The translations under genes were made by a program, and so were the position numbers. The notes beneath the pieces are model-generated. The model saw only the letters and a list, made by a program, of their open reading frames with translations, ran no database searches and had not been told where the DNA came from. Below are positions 33,301 through 43,683 of a stretch of 64,000 bases of DNA, piece after piece; within the stretch, counting starts at the first letter, position 1; each line of letters opens with the position of its first letter. Source of the stretch: Biscogniauxia marginata (lineage: Eukaryota; Ascomycota; Sordariomycetes; Xylariales; Xylariaceae); contig MU404087.1 of the NCBI GenBank assembly GCA_022695795.1, positions 186,001 through 250,000 of the forward strand. The letters run 5' to 3'.

Positions 33301-35589
33301 GACGAAATTCCTGACCAGCATATTCACGCACTCGCGGAGGCACGTCTTTGTCATTGCTATAAAATGCGTCCTGATATATGACATCCGGGCGATCATGATG
33401 ACACACGCTGGTCAAAACTTCCTCTGGGGAAGGTGGACGTTGGCTGAAGACATAGAATCGTGCATGCGGTCGAGGATTACATCCAAGACCTATGCCTTTC
33501 TTCACATCATTATCCTTATCTTTGATGGTACTTGTAGAAGAGCTAGAAGACCCCCCCTTAGTTGTTTGTGAACTTATAGTAGTGCTAGAATCATCTGCAC
33601 AGGTCCAGGTGTCAAAAGAAACATGTTTCTTTGTCTGGCCATCTTCACTTTGTTGGGAGCTCGTCTGACTTAGTCGCAGCCTTGTACTCGGATCGCTGGG
33701 GTCTTTCACAACAGGAAAGTTAAGTCGTTGGGTTTCGGTGCGCTTGCTAGAGACTGCTTTGGATTTTGGTCTAGATTCTTGCGATGATACTGTAGGCGTC
33801 GTATTGCTATCGGCCGTTCCTCGAGTAGTTATGTCCTCAACCCCTTTTGGATTATGGATAGCCGAATTAGGGGCAAAGCTTACGCAACGACGCTTCGATT
33901 CTTTGCCATCTAGGCTTGGCGACAATGTGCGTTTAAAAGATATTCCGCTCGGATGCTGAATTGGCACATTTCGGGGGGCTTTGCTGATTAACCCATGTTC
34001 TTTTGCAGCATCTATTAGGGGCTCGGGCACCGGTATTTGTGACCGGTTCCCCGTGCGCACACAACTAGCGAATACACCAGTAGGAAGTGGTTCCGAATAA
34101 TCTCGTTTAGTCGTTCTATTGCTCTGGTCCCTCGAACCATGAAAGGAAGACCTGCCCACGCCATTCTTAGTTTCTTGAACGGCTCCATTGGACAACTTGC
34201 TTGCTTCTTCTATATCACCCTTACGTGAGCGCGTACCATCAGAAGCAGGCGCAATTTTTAGCGACTCTCTATTACGGGCCATATCCTCATCGGAGTCTTC
34301 GGGATAAAGATAGTCTCCGTCCGTTTTTAAACCAGCAATACGATCCTCATCCACCAAAATGCTACTAGTCGGGTCGTCTTCGTCAAGTGGCTGGCTTGTT
34401 AAACCCAATGCAGCCATTAGGTTATCTGGGTACAAATCCTCAACAGACTGCAGCAAAGTGTTGACAGTCGATTCGATTGGAACATCCTGTACAAATGTAT
34501 CGAACGTAACCTCTCTGCCGTCACTTTCATCGTGTTCCTGCCGTATAAGATCCTGAACCTGGTCTCTGTACTCTTCTTCATGAATCCAGCCAGGAGCCTG
34601 AGAATTGCGAGGATCAGCAGACATGGAGACTAAAGCTTCTGAAGGGAAAGGACTGCTTCCAGGTGCCGGATTCGATATCCTCCTTTTCCGGCGTTTAGTC
34701 TCATCTTTCCATAGCCCGGCCATGCTGTGAACCAGCTTTAGATTGGCGGGCATTGGGTACAATCTCTCGATGAAATCATGATGAAGACGTCTCTCCCTAA
34801 TCTCGTGTCGGTTGAGAATGTCTTGAACGCAAATATCGACCTCGATCGAGCAGTGGCTCATGCGGGGAAGATTCTCGTCGTCGGTGATGAAAGCTCTCGA
34901 CACAGATTGGCTATGCCACAAATGAGGTGACTCGTCATCTTCTGCATGGCAGGGTACCGGAGCTCTGAAGGTCACCTTTTGGGTATCGATGTATCCACAC
35001 CCATAAAGATTATAGTCGGTCATAAACTGTAGCAGATACTGTAGATGGGCCTCGTAGGGCTGGAATTTCCGTTTCATTATCACACCTTGCAGCAAAAGCT
35101 CGGCAAGTCGGGTCATGACCAGGGGGTTGAGCATATAAATCTTGAGGTAGAACCGGTACCCGACATGGAACCCGTAAAACGGGATCCCCTTGGCGAGAGT
35201 AATCCTGGCCACATATTTATTCTTGTTATCGTAAACATTACGACGGTAGCTCACAGCCAATGCATGATCAATGGAGAGATGAAGCCGATAGATATAAGCA
35301 CCAACTAAATTCAAAGTCAGAACAGGTAGCCTCCAGTTTCTCGAATCGCCTTACCATCATCAGGCGCCAAGCTGCCGGTATACTCGATGTAGAGATACGG
35401 GAACGCGCCATGAATGTGGGCGCATACTTTCTGGCCTGTCTCCGTCGACCCGAAGACCCTGATGACGGGTAGTTTTGGTTCTTTATGCAGCTGCGACAAT
35501 TGAACATCCCTGCGCAATTGGGGGTCATATCTCGTGGGCGTTGCCTGATAATGATCTATGCAGTTCAACCGCACGCGGAAGACATCCAT
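30398..35589 (-). CDS. REV3: DNA polymerase zeta catalytic subunit (Rev3)
   Basis: B-family polymerase that extends from damaged or mismatched primer ends during translesion synthesis. Exons 35589–35355 and 35304–30398 join in phase 1 across a 49-base intron, giving 1713 residues. The ATG is the one preceding DVFRVRLNCIDHYQATPTRY, the family's conserved N-terminus; the frame is open further upstream but without an ATG. An N-terminal polymerase-B region (about 1–250) is followed by a long disordered part with Ser-rich and basic stretches. The exonuclease-like and polymerase domains then run from about 820 to 1560, with DFQSLYPSIMIAYN (motif A, near residue 1180) and YGDTDSLF (motif C, near 1343). 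Two C-terminal cysteine clusters at about 1608–1627 (CLVC…CSRC) and 1655–1680 (CQSC…CDSKDC) form the zinc and iron–sulphur sites. Divergent from SLU7. Confidence 0.95.
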
Positions 35590-36110
35590 GTCGACTTGTA
35601 CATCGTAGCGCCGAGGCCCGTTCAAGTGTGCGGAAGAAACTTAGCAGGAATAGTTGACATGAACCAAAAAAATCATTCTGGGAAAAAAGGGAGAAACAAA
35701 CGAAAACGAGGTATGTCTCTTTGTTCTCGCCCTAGCAAAAGACGCGGCCATGGCCAAAAGCCAACGACGCGTTAGTTGCTACCTTTAGCCTACCTCTTAG
35801 TACCTCTTAGGCTGTTATGACGCGGGTATATGCGCGCAGTCAGGTGGCGCTCTTATCGCGATAGGTAAATCAAATAGGTGATACCTAAGCAAGCTTATCA
35901 GTGCCTGCACTAGCCACATCTTGAATTTCAACCTTTGCGCAACGTCAGCCACATCAGCATTCAACCTGAGGTCCCGTTCGATCTGCCATACAAATCTTAA
36001 CAAAAATCAACATCACTCTGCCAAACACTAGGGAATCCGACGATCCTGCCCTTTTTCATACCACATTAGGACTTCTTCTAAATATCAGAACCATCCGTAA
36101 TCACATAGCC
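35590..36110. other. Divergent promoter region of REV3 and SLU7
   Basis: A 521-base interval between divergent start codons. It contains tandem TACCTCTTAG units (35791–35810) and no supported gene. Confidence 0.65.
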
Positions 36111-37571
36111 ATGCCGCCGCCTCCGCCGCCTCCCTCGCGGAGGAACGACTCCAAGGCGTCGGCCGCCTCGAAGGAGGAGAACATCTACATCCCGTCCTTC
36201 ATCAGCAAGCGGCCCTTCTACGCGGGCGAGGAGGGGGACCAGTCCGACTACCTCGAGCATCAGCGGCTGCAGAAGACAAAGGACGACCAGTCGAAGTGGT
36301 ACGACCGGGGCAAGAAGCTGGGGCCCGCCGCGACCAAGTACCGGAAGGGGGCGTGCGAGAACTGCGGCGCCATGACGCACAAGACGAAGGAGTGCCTGAG
36401 CCGCCCGCGCGCGAAGGGCGCGCGCTGGACCGGCAAGGACATCCAGGCCGACGAGGTCGTGCAGGAGGTACAGCTGGGCTGGGACGCGAAGCGCGACCGG
36501 TGGAACGGCTACGACCCGCGCGAGTACCGCCAGACCGTCGAGCGGTACAACCAGATGGAGGATCTGCGGAATCAGGTGGCAACCGGCGGTGGAAGCAGCG
36601 ACGGCAACGGCAAGGGGGAGGACGAGGGCGAGGGCGAGGGCGAGGGCGATGGCGAAGACGGCAGGGACGCCGGGGAGAAGTACGCCGAGGAGTCGGACAT
36701 GGGGCGGCACCAGAGCACGGCGACGCGGCAGCTGCGCATACGCGAGGACACGGCCAAGTACCTGCTGAACCTGGACCTCGAGTCGGCCAAGTACGACCCG
36801 AAGACGCGGACCATGGTCGACGCGGGCGCCACGGCCGACAAGGCGGCGCAGCTCTTCGCCGAGGAGGGCTTCCTGCGCGCCTCGGGCGACGCCGCCGAGT
36901 TCGAGCGCGCACAGACCTACGCGTGGGAGAAGCAGGAGCGCACCGGCGACACGGGCCAGCACATGCAGGCCAACCCCACGGCCGGAGAGTTCTATCGCAA
37001 GAAGGAGCGGGAGGAGGCCGAGCGGCGGCGCGAGGCGCAGCGCAAGGCGCTCCTCGACAAGTACGGCGGTGAGGAGCACGCCGTGGCCGCGGCCCTGCGC
37101 GACGTCGCCGTCACCGAGTCGGAGCAGTTCGTCGAGTACGACGAGCTGGGCCTGATCAAGGGCGCCCCCGCGGCGGCCGCCAAGTCCAAGTACGCCGAGG
37201 ACGTCTTTTCCAACAACCACACGTCGGTCTGGGGCAGCTGGTGGTCCGATTTCAAGTGGGGCTACGCGTGCTGTCACTCTTTCATCAAGAACAGCTATTG
37301 TACAGGGGAGGACGGCAGGAAGGCTTGGGAAGAGGCCGAGAGGAAACGAATGGGTGTCAGTCTTGTAGAAGAGGAGGCTCCGGCCGAGGAGGAAGAGGTA
37401 AACGGCCAGGCGGACGAGGCAGAACCGGCGAAGCCAACAGCCAAGAAGCGCACAGTGGAAGAAATGATGGGCGGTGTCTCAGAGGCGGAATTAGATGAAT
37501 ATCGCAAGAAACGACAAGCGGCCGATGATCCCATGGCTAAGTTTTTAGGGACTGACGATTTAAGTCGGTAG
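36111..37571 (+). CDS. SLU7: Pre-mRNA-splicing factor Slu7
   Basis: Second-step spliceosomal factor that helps select the 3′ splice site. It is an intronless frame of 486 codons. A short proline run ([11 protein letters not shown]) precedes the conserved region [17 protein letters not shown]. The zinc knuckle C82-x2-C85-x4-H90-x4-C95 ([14 protein letters not shown]) is intact. Family motifs [45 protein letters not shown] and [20 protein letters not shown] follow. A Glu/Gly-rich low-complexity insert lies at about 165–185. Coding sequence is extremely GC-rich at third positions until about 37230, and then ordinary. A 399-codon open frame exists on the opposite strand, but it is only a by-product of this GC bias. 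Start supported by the leader context and conserved N-terminal block. Confidence 0.95.
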   Translation: MPPPPPPPSRRNDSKASAASKEENIYIPSFISKRPFYAGEEGDQSDYLEHQRLQKTKDDQSKWYDRGKKLGPAATKYRKGACENCGAMTHKTKECLSRPRAKGARWTGKDIQADEVVQEVQLGWDAKRDRWNGYDPREYRQTVERYNQMEDLRNQVATGGGSSDGNGKGEDEGEGEGEGDGEDGRDAGEKYAEESDMGRHQSTATRQLRIREDTAKYLLNLDLESAKYDPKTRTMVDAGATADKAAQLFAEEGFLRASGDAAEFERAQTYAWEKQERTGDTGQHMQANPTAGEFYRKKEREEAERRREAQRKALLDKYGGEEHAVAAALRDVAVTESEQFVEYDELGLIKGAPAAAAKSKYAEDVFSNNHTSVWGSWWSDFKWGYACCHSFIKNSYCTGEDGRKAWEEAERKRMGVSLVEEEAPAEEEEVNGQADEAEPAKPTAKKRTVEEMMGGVSEAELDEYRKKRQAADDPMAKFLGTDDLSR

Positions 37572-37804
37572 TCTTTGTATACCTTAATGAACACATCTTA
37601 CGAGTATAATCACATAGGCTAAGCATATCAAGCGAAATCAATTTAGTCGTGCAAACGTGTATCATATGGGTAGTGGATATTTCTCATGAATTCCGATTCC
37701 CCATGGCCTAACGCCTTGAGCTATGACTTAAGGTTCACATGCCCATTGTATGATGATTTTTTCCTAACCCCAAGGCAATCCATGCGCAATCATAGGTGAT
37801 GCAT

Positions 37805-38576
37805 CTACTCCTCTTCCTCCTCCTCGTCACCGTCGTCCTTCTTCTCGGCAGCCTTGGCCTTCTTTCTGCGCACACGACCAGGGCGGCCACCACCGTACGG
37901 CGAGGTCAGGGCGAAGTCGATGTGCTTCTGGGAGTCGAGACGGACGATGAAAGACGGGACGTTGACAATCTGCTTGCCGACTCGGATGTGGCGCTGGCGG
38001 ATCAGGACACGGGCGTGGTGGATGGACTTGGCGAGACCGAGCTTCCAGACACAGGTCTGCAGGCGGCGCTCCAAGAAATCCTCGACCTTCAGGGCAAGGA
38101 CGTAATCGAGCTTCATGCGCGACTCGTCAAGCACACCGACACGGACCAGACGACGAATGAGAGCATTGCCTTCGAAGAGTCGCTTGGGGTCCTTCTCGTC
38201 GAGGGTAAGAAGCTGGCTGCAGTAGAGCAATGATCATTAGCATTACTAAAACATTATGATATCCACTTCCTGCGAACATCTTCACGCATGTACAAGGTAA
38301 AAATCATGCATGGTTTGGGATATTTCTTACCGAGCAGCACGACGAATCTTGGACAGGGTAAGCTGGACACGCCAGACCTCACGCTTGTTGCGCAGACCGT
38401 ACTCTCCAACGAGCTTCAACTCAGAATCACTATGTCGACCATGTCAGTTTCCTCGTTCACATACGACTTAAGCAGAGGCAAGCTCATGCTCAGTGGCCGG
38501 TGATTACTGACAGACGGGCGGCCTCGAAGGGGCGACGGGGGACCTTTGCGGTCTTGGAGTAGGACAAGGGCGCCAT
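37805..38576 (-). CDS. RPS9: 40S ribosomal protein S9 (uS4)
   Basis: Small-subunit ribosomal protein that binds 18S rRNA and contributes to decoding accuracy. Exons 38576–38512, 38429–38331 and 38216–37805 give 191 residues, the normal length. The N-terminus reads [20 protein letters not shown], followed by [20 protein letters not shown]. The S4 RNA-binding domain is in the middle ([20 protein letters not shown]). The C-terminus carries [12 protein letters not shown] and an acidic Glu run. Two early introns of 82 and 114 bases, near the start of the gene, are typical for fungal ribosomal-protein genes. It is transcribed away from RPL21, sharing a 379-base promoter. Confidence 0.97.
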
Positions 38577-38955
38577 GATGGTCGTGACTCAACTGTATTG
38601 GCGGGAGTTGAGGTTGTCGTGCAGTTGGTGATGGATCAATCGAAGAGGAAAAAGTTCAGCAGGGCAGATGCAGGAAAGACGGGAAGAGAGAAGGACGGAT
38701 TTGTGTGCAAGTAGGGCAAGTGGGGAGCTAAGCCTAGAATAGTTAAGCGGGTCTCGCTTAACTGGCAGCACTCTTTGGCCAACGGCTGGCAGCAGATGTC
38801 GGACTTTCCTAAATGCACACAATGTGAAAGAAGGTGACCCAAGCACCAAAAAATCCCCCCAAGCGAATTTCTCAGAAGCCGCATCTCGAGAAAATCAACC
38901 TCACGTCTCAACAACCTACAGTCCACCCCCAAGGCACCACCACAACATCGTCAAA
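38577..38955. promoter_or_regulatory. Shared divergent promoter of RPS9 and RPL21
   Basis: A 379-base interval between the start codons of two ribosomal-protein genes of opposite subunits. It contains a perfect 8-bp inverted repeat, GTTAAGCG and CGCTTAAC, around GGTCT (38742–38762), and purine-rich stretches on the RPS9 side (38640–38700). Co-regulation is an inference from the arrangement. Confidence 0.6.
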
Positions 38956-39699
38956 ATGGGTCACGCCGCAGGTCTCCGTGCCGGCACTCGGGTATGTCAA
39001 TTACGTCCTCAGATGTCGCTGGGGAGGCAGGTATCTTTGGTGATTAGATGGTTAACGATGCCTTCAATGACTGTAGTATGCCTTCTCCCGTAATTTTCGT
39101 CAAAAGGGAATGATACGCCTGTCCACCTACCTACAACAATTCAAGTAAGTTTGTTTTATCAAACAGTAGATGCGAAACAGATCTAACAGTTGCGCAGGGT
39201 TGGCGACATCGTTGATATCAAGGCGAACGGTGCTGTTCAGAAGGGGTAAGAGCACATCCACATCACAATACACGACCCGAGCGATACCCGGATATTGCGA
39301 ATGCGACCGATCATCGACGGGCATGTATTCGATTTTGGGAGGAATTCTGGGGCTGATTCTGTTTACAGTATGCCGCACAAGGTCTACCACGGCAAGACCG
39401 GTGTCATCTACAACGTCACCAAGAGCGCAGTCGGCGTCATCATCTACAAGAAGGTGAAGCACCGGTACATCGAGAAGCGCATCAACCTCCGCATCGAGCA
39501 CATCAGCCTGTCGCGATCCCGGGAAGACTTCATCAAGCGGGTCAAGAGGAACGCCGAGGTCAAAAAGGCGGCTAAGGCCGATGGCACCACCGTCCAGGTC
39601 AAGCGCCTGCCCACTCTGCCCCGCGAGGCGACAACAGTGTCCTTCGCGAACAACCACCCGGAGACGGTGGTCCCCATCGCGTACGAGACGACTATCTAA
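38956..39699 (+). CDS. RPL21: 60S ribosomal protein L21 (eL21)
   Basis: Large-subunit ribosomal protein of archaea and eukaryotes. Exons 38956–38991, 39077–39144, 39198–39245 and 39369–39699 give 160 residues, the standard size. Sequence begins MGHAAGLRAGTRYAFSRNFR and continues QKGMIRLSTYLQQFKVGDIV, DIKANGAVQKGMPHKVYHGK, then VIYNVTKSAVGVIIYKK and the basic C-terminal part. Three introns of 85, 53 and 123 bases are crowded in the first 40% of the gene. All junctions are in phase and give an uninterrupted family sequence. Confidence 0.97.
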
Positions 39700-41408
39700 G
39701 GAATGATGCGGGTGTTCGGGGGTCTGCCGGTTGCTTTTCGTCGCATTGCATTCAGGGTTTTTCGCGTGGCCAGGACGGAACCGATCTTCTGAGCATGGCA
39801 AGGCATGAATATAGGCGATGCCTAGAGGAATCACAAAAGAGAAAGAAATCATACCAATGCCTACCAATGTACTCTGCCGGTTCCGTGATGAAAGTAGGTC
39901 TGCCTCGAGTCAGACAAATTGCTTGTCTATGGATCTAGTGAATAATAGCTCTTATGAGCTCGTCCGTTTAATAGGTCTATCTGGACCTGGCAGGACAGTG
40001 ATACGTCGCTAGATATAGTCTAGAAAGGAGCTGTCTCAAACAGTACATCACATATTTATTATCCTGAACTCCAGGCGGCCTAGGTACCATACCGACCCGG
40101 CTCGCTACTAATCCTTCTAAAATCAATAGAACCTTTTGCGTGAGACACGATACCTTCGATATAGGTCACCACGGATCTACTTCAACCTACTTACTTCATC
40201 GAAGCCTCTCAAGCAACTTCTCGTCTGTCATAGGTACCAAAACAACCGCCCCTATCTGGACTCACCCGCTCATAATCCAGCCTCCTTTTCATTCTAGAAT
40301 AAGTATGGTTTTTACTTACGCTCACTTGTTATAACCTCCCTAAGCATCGACAGCAGACGATGCGTGTTGATCGAGTTGCTATTGTCTACCCCCTTTTTTC
40401 AGCCCAAGTAGTAAGCTAGATGTTTCTTTCACCTCTAGGGTATCAATTGCTTCAGCATATATACTGAATATTTCCTGCGACGAGCATGTGTTCCACACCA
40501 GTTATTATTGACTTGTTAGCTACATAGCCGTCGTACTGGAACCCATTTCTCTACTCCTACTTTACGTACAAGGGATACAGCCTGGGCGATGACTACCATC
40601 GGATATATATATATAACACGAGACAGAGGGGAAGGAGAAGTAAACTCTCCTAGTCTTGCTTTCGAGATTGATGCTAAACTATTTAGAAAAGCTAACCAGC
40701 TGGCTCCCTAATCACAGATAGCTAGTTACCTATACACTTCTTTTTTTATAGACTAGCTGCAAACACGTGTATTACTACCAAATACACATCCAAACATACG
40801 CCAAAGGTGTGGGGAGGAGTCTATTGGTAGAACTCAAGTCAGACCCAACTTCTTCATTCGTATCTCCAATACCTCCAATATAATCAACAGGGGTAGAGAG
40901 CCTCCTAATCGTTGGTGAAAAAAAATGGGTATCAACCCCCTTTAAGAGCGATTAGCCCCACGATACAACATATAAAAAAAAAGTGTAATAGAAGTTCAGA
41001 GGCCGAAGTCAAGCGATTATAAATCACCACATCCATACAACTGAGCCCATTGCTGGGGCTCTAAGGTGGAAAAGATGCGAAGTTCTAGTTACAAAGAACA
41101 GTTGCCCTGCACTTAGGACTCGGCCATTATGTAGAAGGTAAGAGCCGGGGGGAAGAGTTCTTGCGAAGGGGGTATATCAGAATGATGGAAAAGAGGAAAA
41201 CACGTGGATTGTGGGATTGTGGTGGTTCATGTCGTCATAGGGCCGGAATATAGAGGACGGGAGTTATGAATAGCAGGTCTTCAACGAAAACCCCTAAATG
41301 GCATCCCCAATGCCAAGACCAACTCGCTTGTGCAAGGAAGTAAACTGTCCCAACAGTACTATGCCAATTGCGACAACAATGGAAAACGAATAAGATTGTG
41401 TGTAGTTA
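39700..41408. other. Intergenic between RPL21 and palI
   Basis: A 1.7-kb interval between convergent genes, AT-leaning, with short TA runs (40602–40616), poly-A tracts (40917–40926; 40973–40983) and TACCTA-type motifs. I see no gene. Confidence 0.6.
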
Positions 41409-43683
41409 TTATAGAGCCGGATATGCACTGCCGGGTAACAGCCCCCCGCCGGCCCCTCTGGATGGACTTCTGGACGGGCCATTGCTAGACGACAGCTGGA
41501 AGTCAGGATTGCTATTAAGAATATTCACGTCATTCCGATTTACCGGTCGTCGAGGTATTTGTTGACCGTAGCCCTGGCCGGGTGGGGGATTCCAACGGGG
41601 ATTTATGCCTCGTTGCGAAACGGATGTAAAGCCCGATCGTTCGGATATAGCCGGGCTCCGGGCTCCGGAGGCAGCATGCACGTCCTCGTAGGTAACGGCT
41701 ACATCTAGAGCAGGTGGCTGCGGCCTTGGTGATGGCTCTGCGAAGCGCGGGTCTATATCTTCATAGTAATTGCCTGCGCTGCTAGCAGCCGGTTGGGGAG
41801 GCGGTGTTTCACTCTTTGGTTCCTGAGGTCGAGACGGGATCTGGAGAGGTGCAGGAACCCCCGAGGGAACTCCTGTAGGAATTCCCGGTGATGACCGCCC
41901 AGGTCCCTGGTTCCAAACTTGCCGTGGCGGGACATACTGGCTCCTATAGATATCATTAGCAACTTCCAATGATGTTTTCATGTATCAACATACTCCTCTT
42001 GGCTGTACTTGCTTGTGTCGCTCATATACGTGTCGTGACGTTGAGCTGGAAACGGTCCAGCCTCCTGCAACGCTAGCATACCGGCCACATCGGTATCACT
42101 ATCCCTCAATTGACTATTATATTGGCCATAACCCGTAGGTGGATTAGGAGAGCTGCGTGTCGCAGCATCCATTTCCGCGGCCTGCCCCACCGGTCTGGGT
42201 TCCAAAGTTTCAGTCCCGGGCAATGGAGGAGGGGACTCGGCCCTTGGAAGCTCACTAGCACGGTCAGAATTATATGCCTGGTAGTTGGCCACTCCTATTG
42301 CTCCAGCTGAGACATCGGGGATAGACGGTTCCATGCCGTAAGGAGCGCCAGGCGGTGCTGGAGAAGGTTGTCGGCCTGATCCTGGACCGTAACCACCATA
42401 TCCTCCTGCAGGCGACGGTCTTCGGTCATACGATCCAGCACCCGGGTATCCTGGTGGTGGTGTTCTTCCGCCTCGCATGCCACCACCGTAGCCCCCACGC
42501 GGACCGTAGCCTCCCCGTGGGCCGGGGCCATAGCCACCTCGTCCGTAACCACCTCTCCCGTTCGGCGGTGGACCATAACCTCCACCATAACCCCCACCAT
42601 AACCGCCCCTTCCGTAGCCTCCTCGTCCTCTATAGCCCGGCGGGGGCCCGCCACGTCCTCTCATATTTGTACGTTCCACAGATGGCCCCCGTCGCATTCC
42701 ATATACATCTAGAGGCTGATTCATCGGATTTCCATACTGGTCTCTCGGAAGCGACGGCGCAGACCCTGGTTGCGAAAGGCCATTGTACTGCTGTTCCGAA
42801 GGATTCATGTCCATGGGAACAGGGACGTTATAGGGCGATCTCTCGGATGGGGTCCTGGCTGTCAGAGGTATACGCTCATCGCTGCTGCGATCGTCCTTCT
42901 TCTCATACGTAGCAAATGTGGTCATTTCATCGCTTGGCCCATTAGCTCCGCTAACAACGGGAACAGTTGGTTGCGGAGTTATAGCCGTGGCGGAAGCAGC
43001 TTGGAGCTGGGCCTGGCGGTTGTAGTAATTTTCCCCGCTCATTTCAGCATTTTCTGCGATCCTCTTCTTCCTCGCCTTCCTACTGACAAGCGTGCGGCGC
43101 ATGGCACAGGAGACAATGAAACTTATGAAGACGAGTATGGTGGCGGCAAGGACGATATAGGAGCCCCAGGCCATATGGGGAACGAACAGGAGGACATCTA
43201 TCAAGAAGGACAGCAAGCACACCAAAAAGGTGATGATGCCGAAGATGAAGATCAGCAATAGGTAGCACGCCGAATGGGAAGGCGCATGAAAGTGTGCGAC
43301 GATGGCTAACACTAGCATTATCAAGGTGAACAAACACGCGACCGGGTGGACAATCAGGATGGCGGATAGTGTTGTCCGGGTCGACGAAGGAAGATCAAAA
43401 GTCGCGGATTCCGTGGGGGTATATCGTTTCGCTACAAGCCTGTCAATCGCCGTAGGGACAAAAACTAGGTCTAAAGAAAAGGGTCGGGGCTGGACATACA
43501 TGCATCATATCCAATCTCAATTGGACAGACATCGCCATCGCAAAAGCCAAAGACGCCAAAACTGATGCCGTCGTATGTACCGAGAGGAATGGCTTTGATG
43601 ATGGGCGTCGAGAGGACCGAAAGCAACAACATGACGAATGCTGCAAAAAGCAGGATCGCCAGAGGCGTTGCTGGTCGCAACAT
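41409..43683 (-). CDS. palI: PalI/Rim9 pH-response membrane protein
   Basis: Plasma-membrane component of the fungal ambient-pH signalling pathway, acting with the PalH/Rim21 sensor. Exons 43683–43500, 43431–41994 and 41943–41409 give 718 residues. A first membrane segment at about 8–26 (AILLFAAFVMLLLSVLST) is followed by an extracellular loop with GTYDGISFGVFGFCDGDVCP, a block typical of the SUR7/PalI family. Three further membrane segments lie at about 82–165. The cytoplasmic tail is disordered and rich in Pro, Gly, Tyr and Arg, with a GRGGYG/GGYG repeat region at about 320–370. The last intron (51 bases, GTATGT…GCTAATG…TAG) removes an early stop and adds 178 tail residues. Rim9 in yeast has a much shorter tail; long tails are usual in filamentous fungi. 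Confidence 0.9.

Noticed and set aside
35590..35625. An N-terminal extension of REV3
   Set aside because: The frame is open but contains no ATG; the conserved family start is at the ATG ending at 35587.
36078..37277. A 399-codon frame opposite SLU7
   Set aside because: It lies wholly antisense to a well-recognised gene and is Leu/Val/Arg/Ala-rich as expected from GC-rich third positions.
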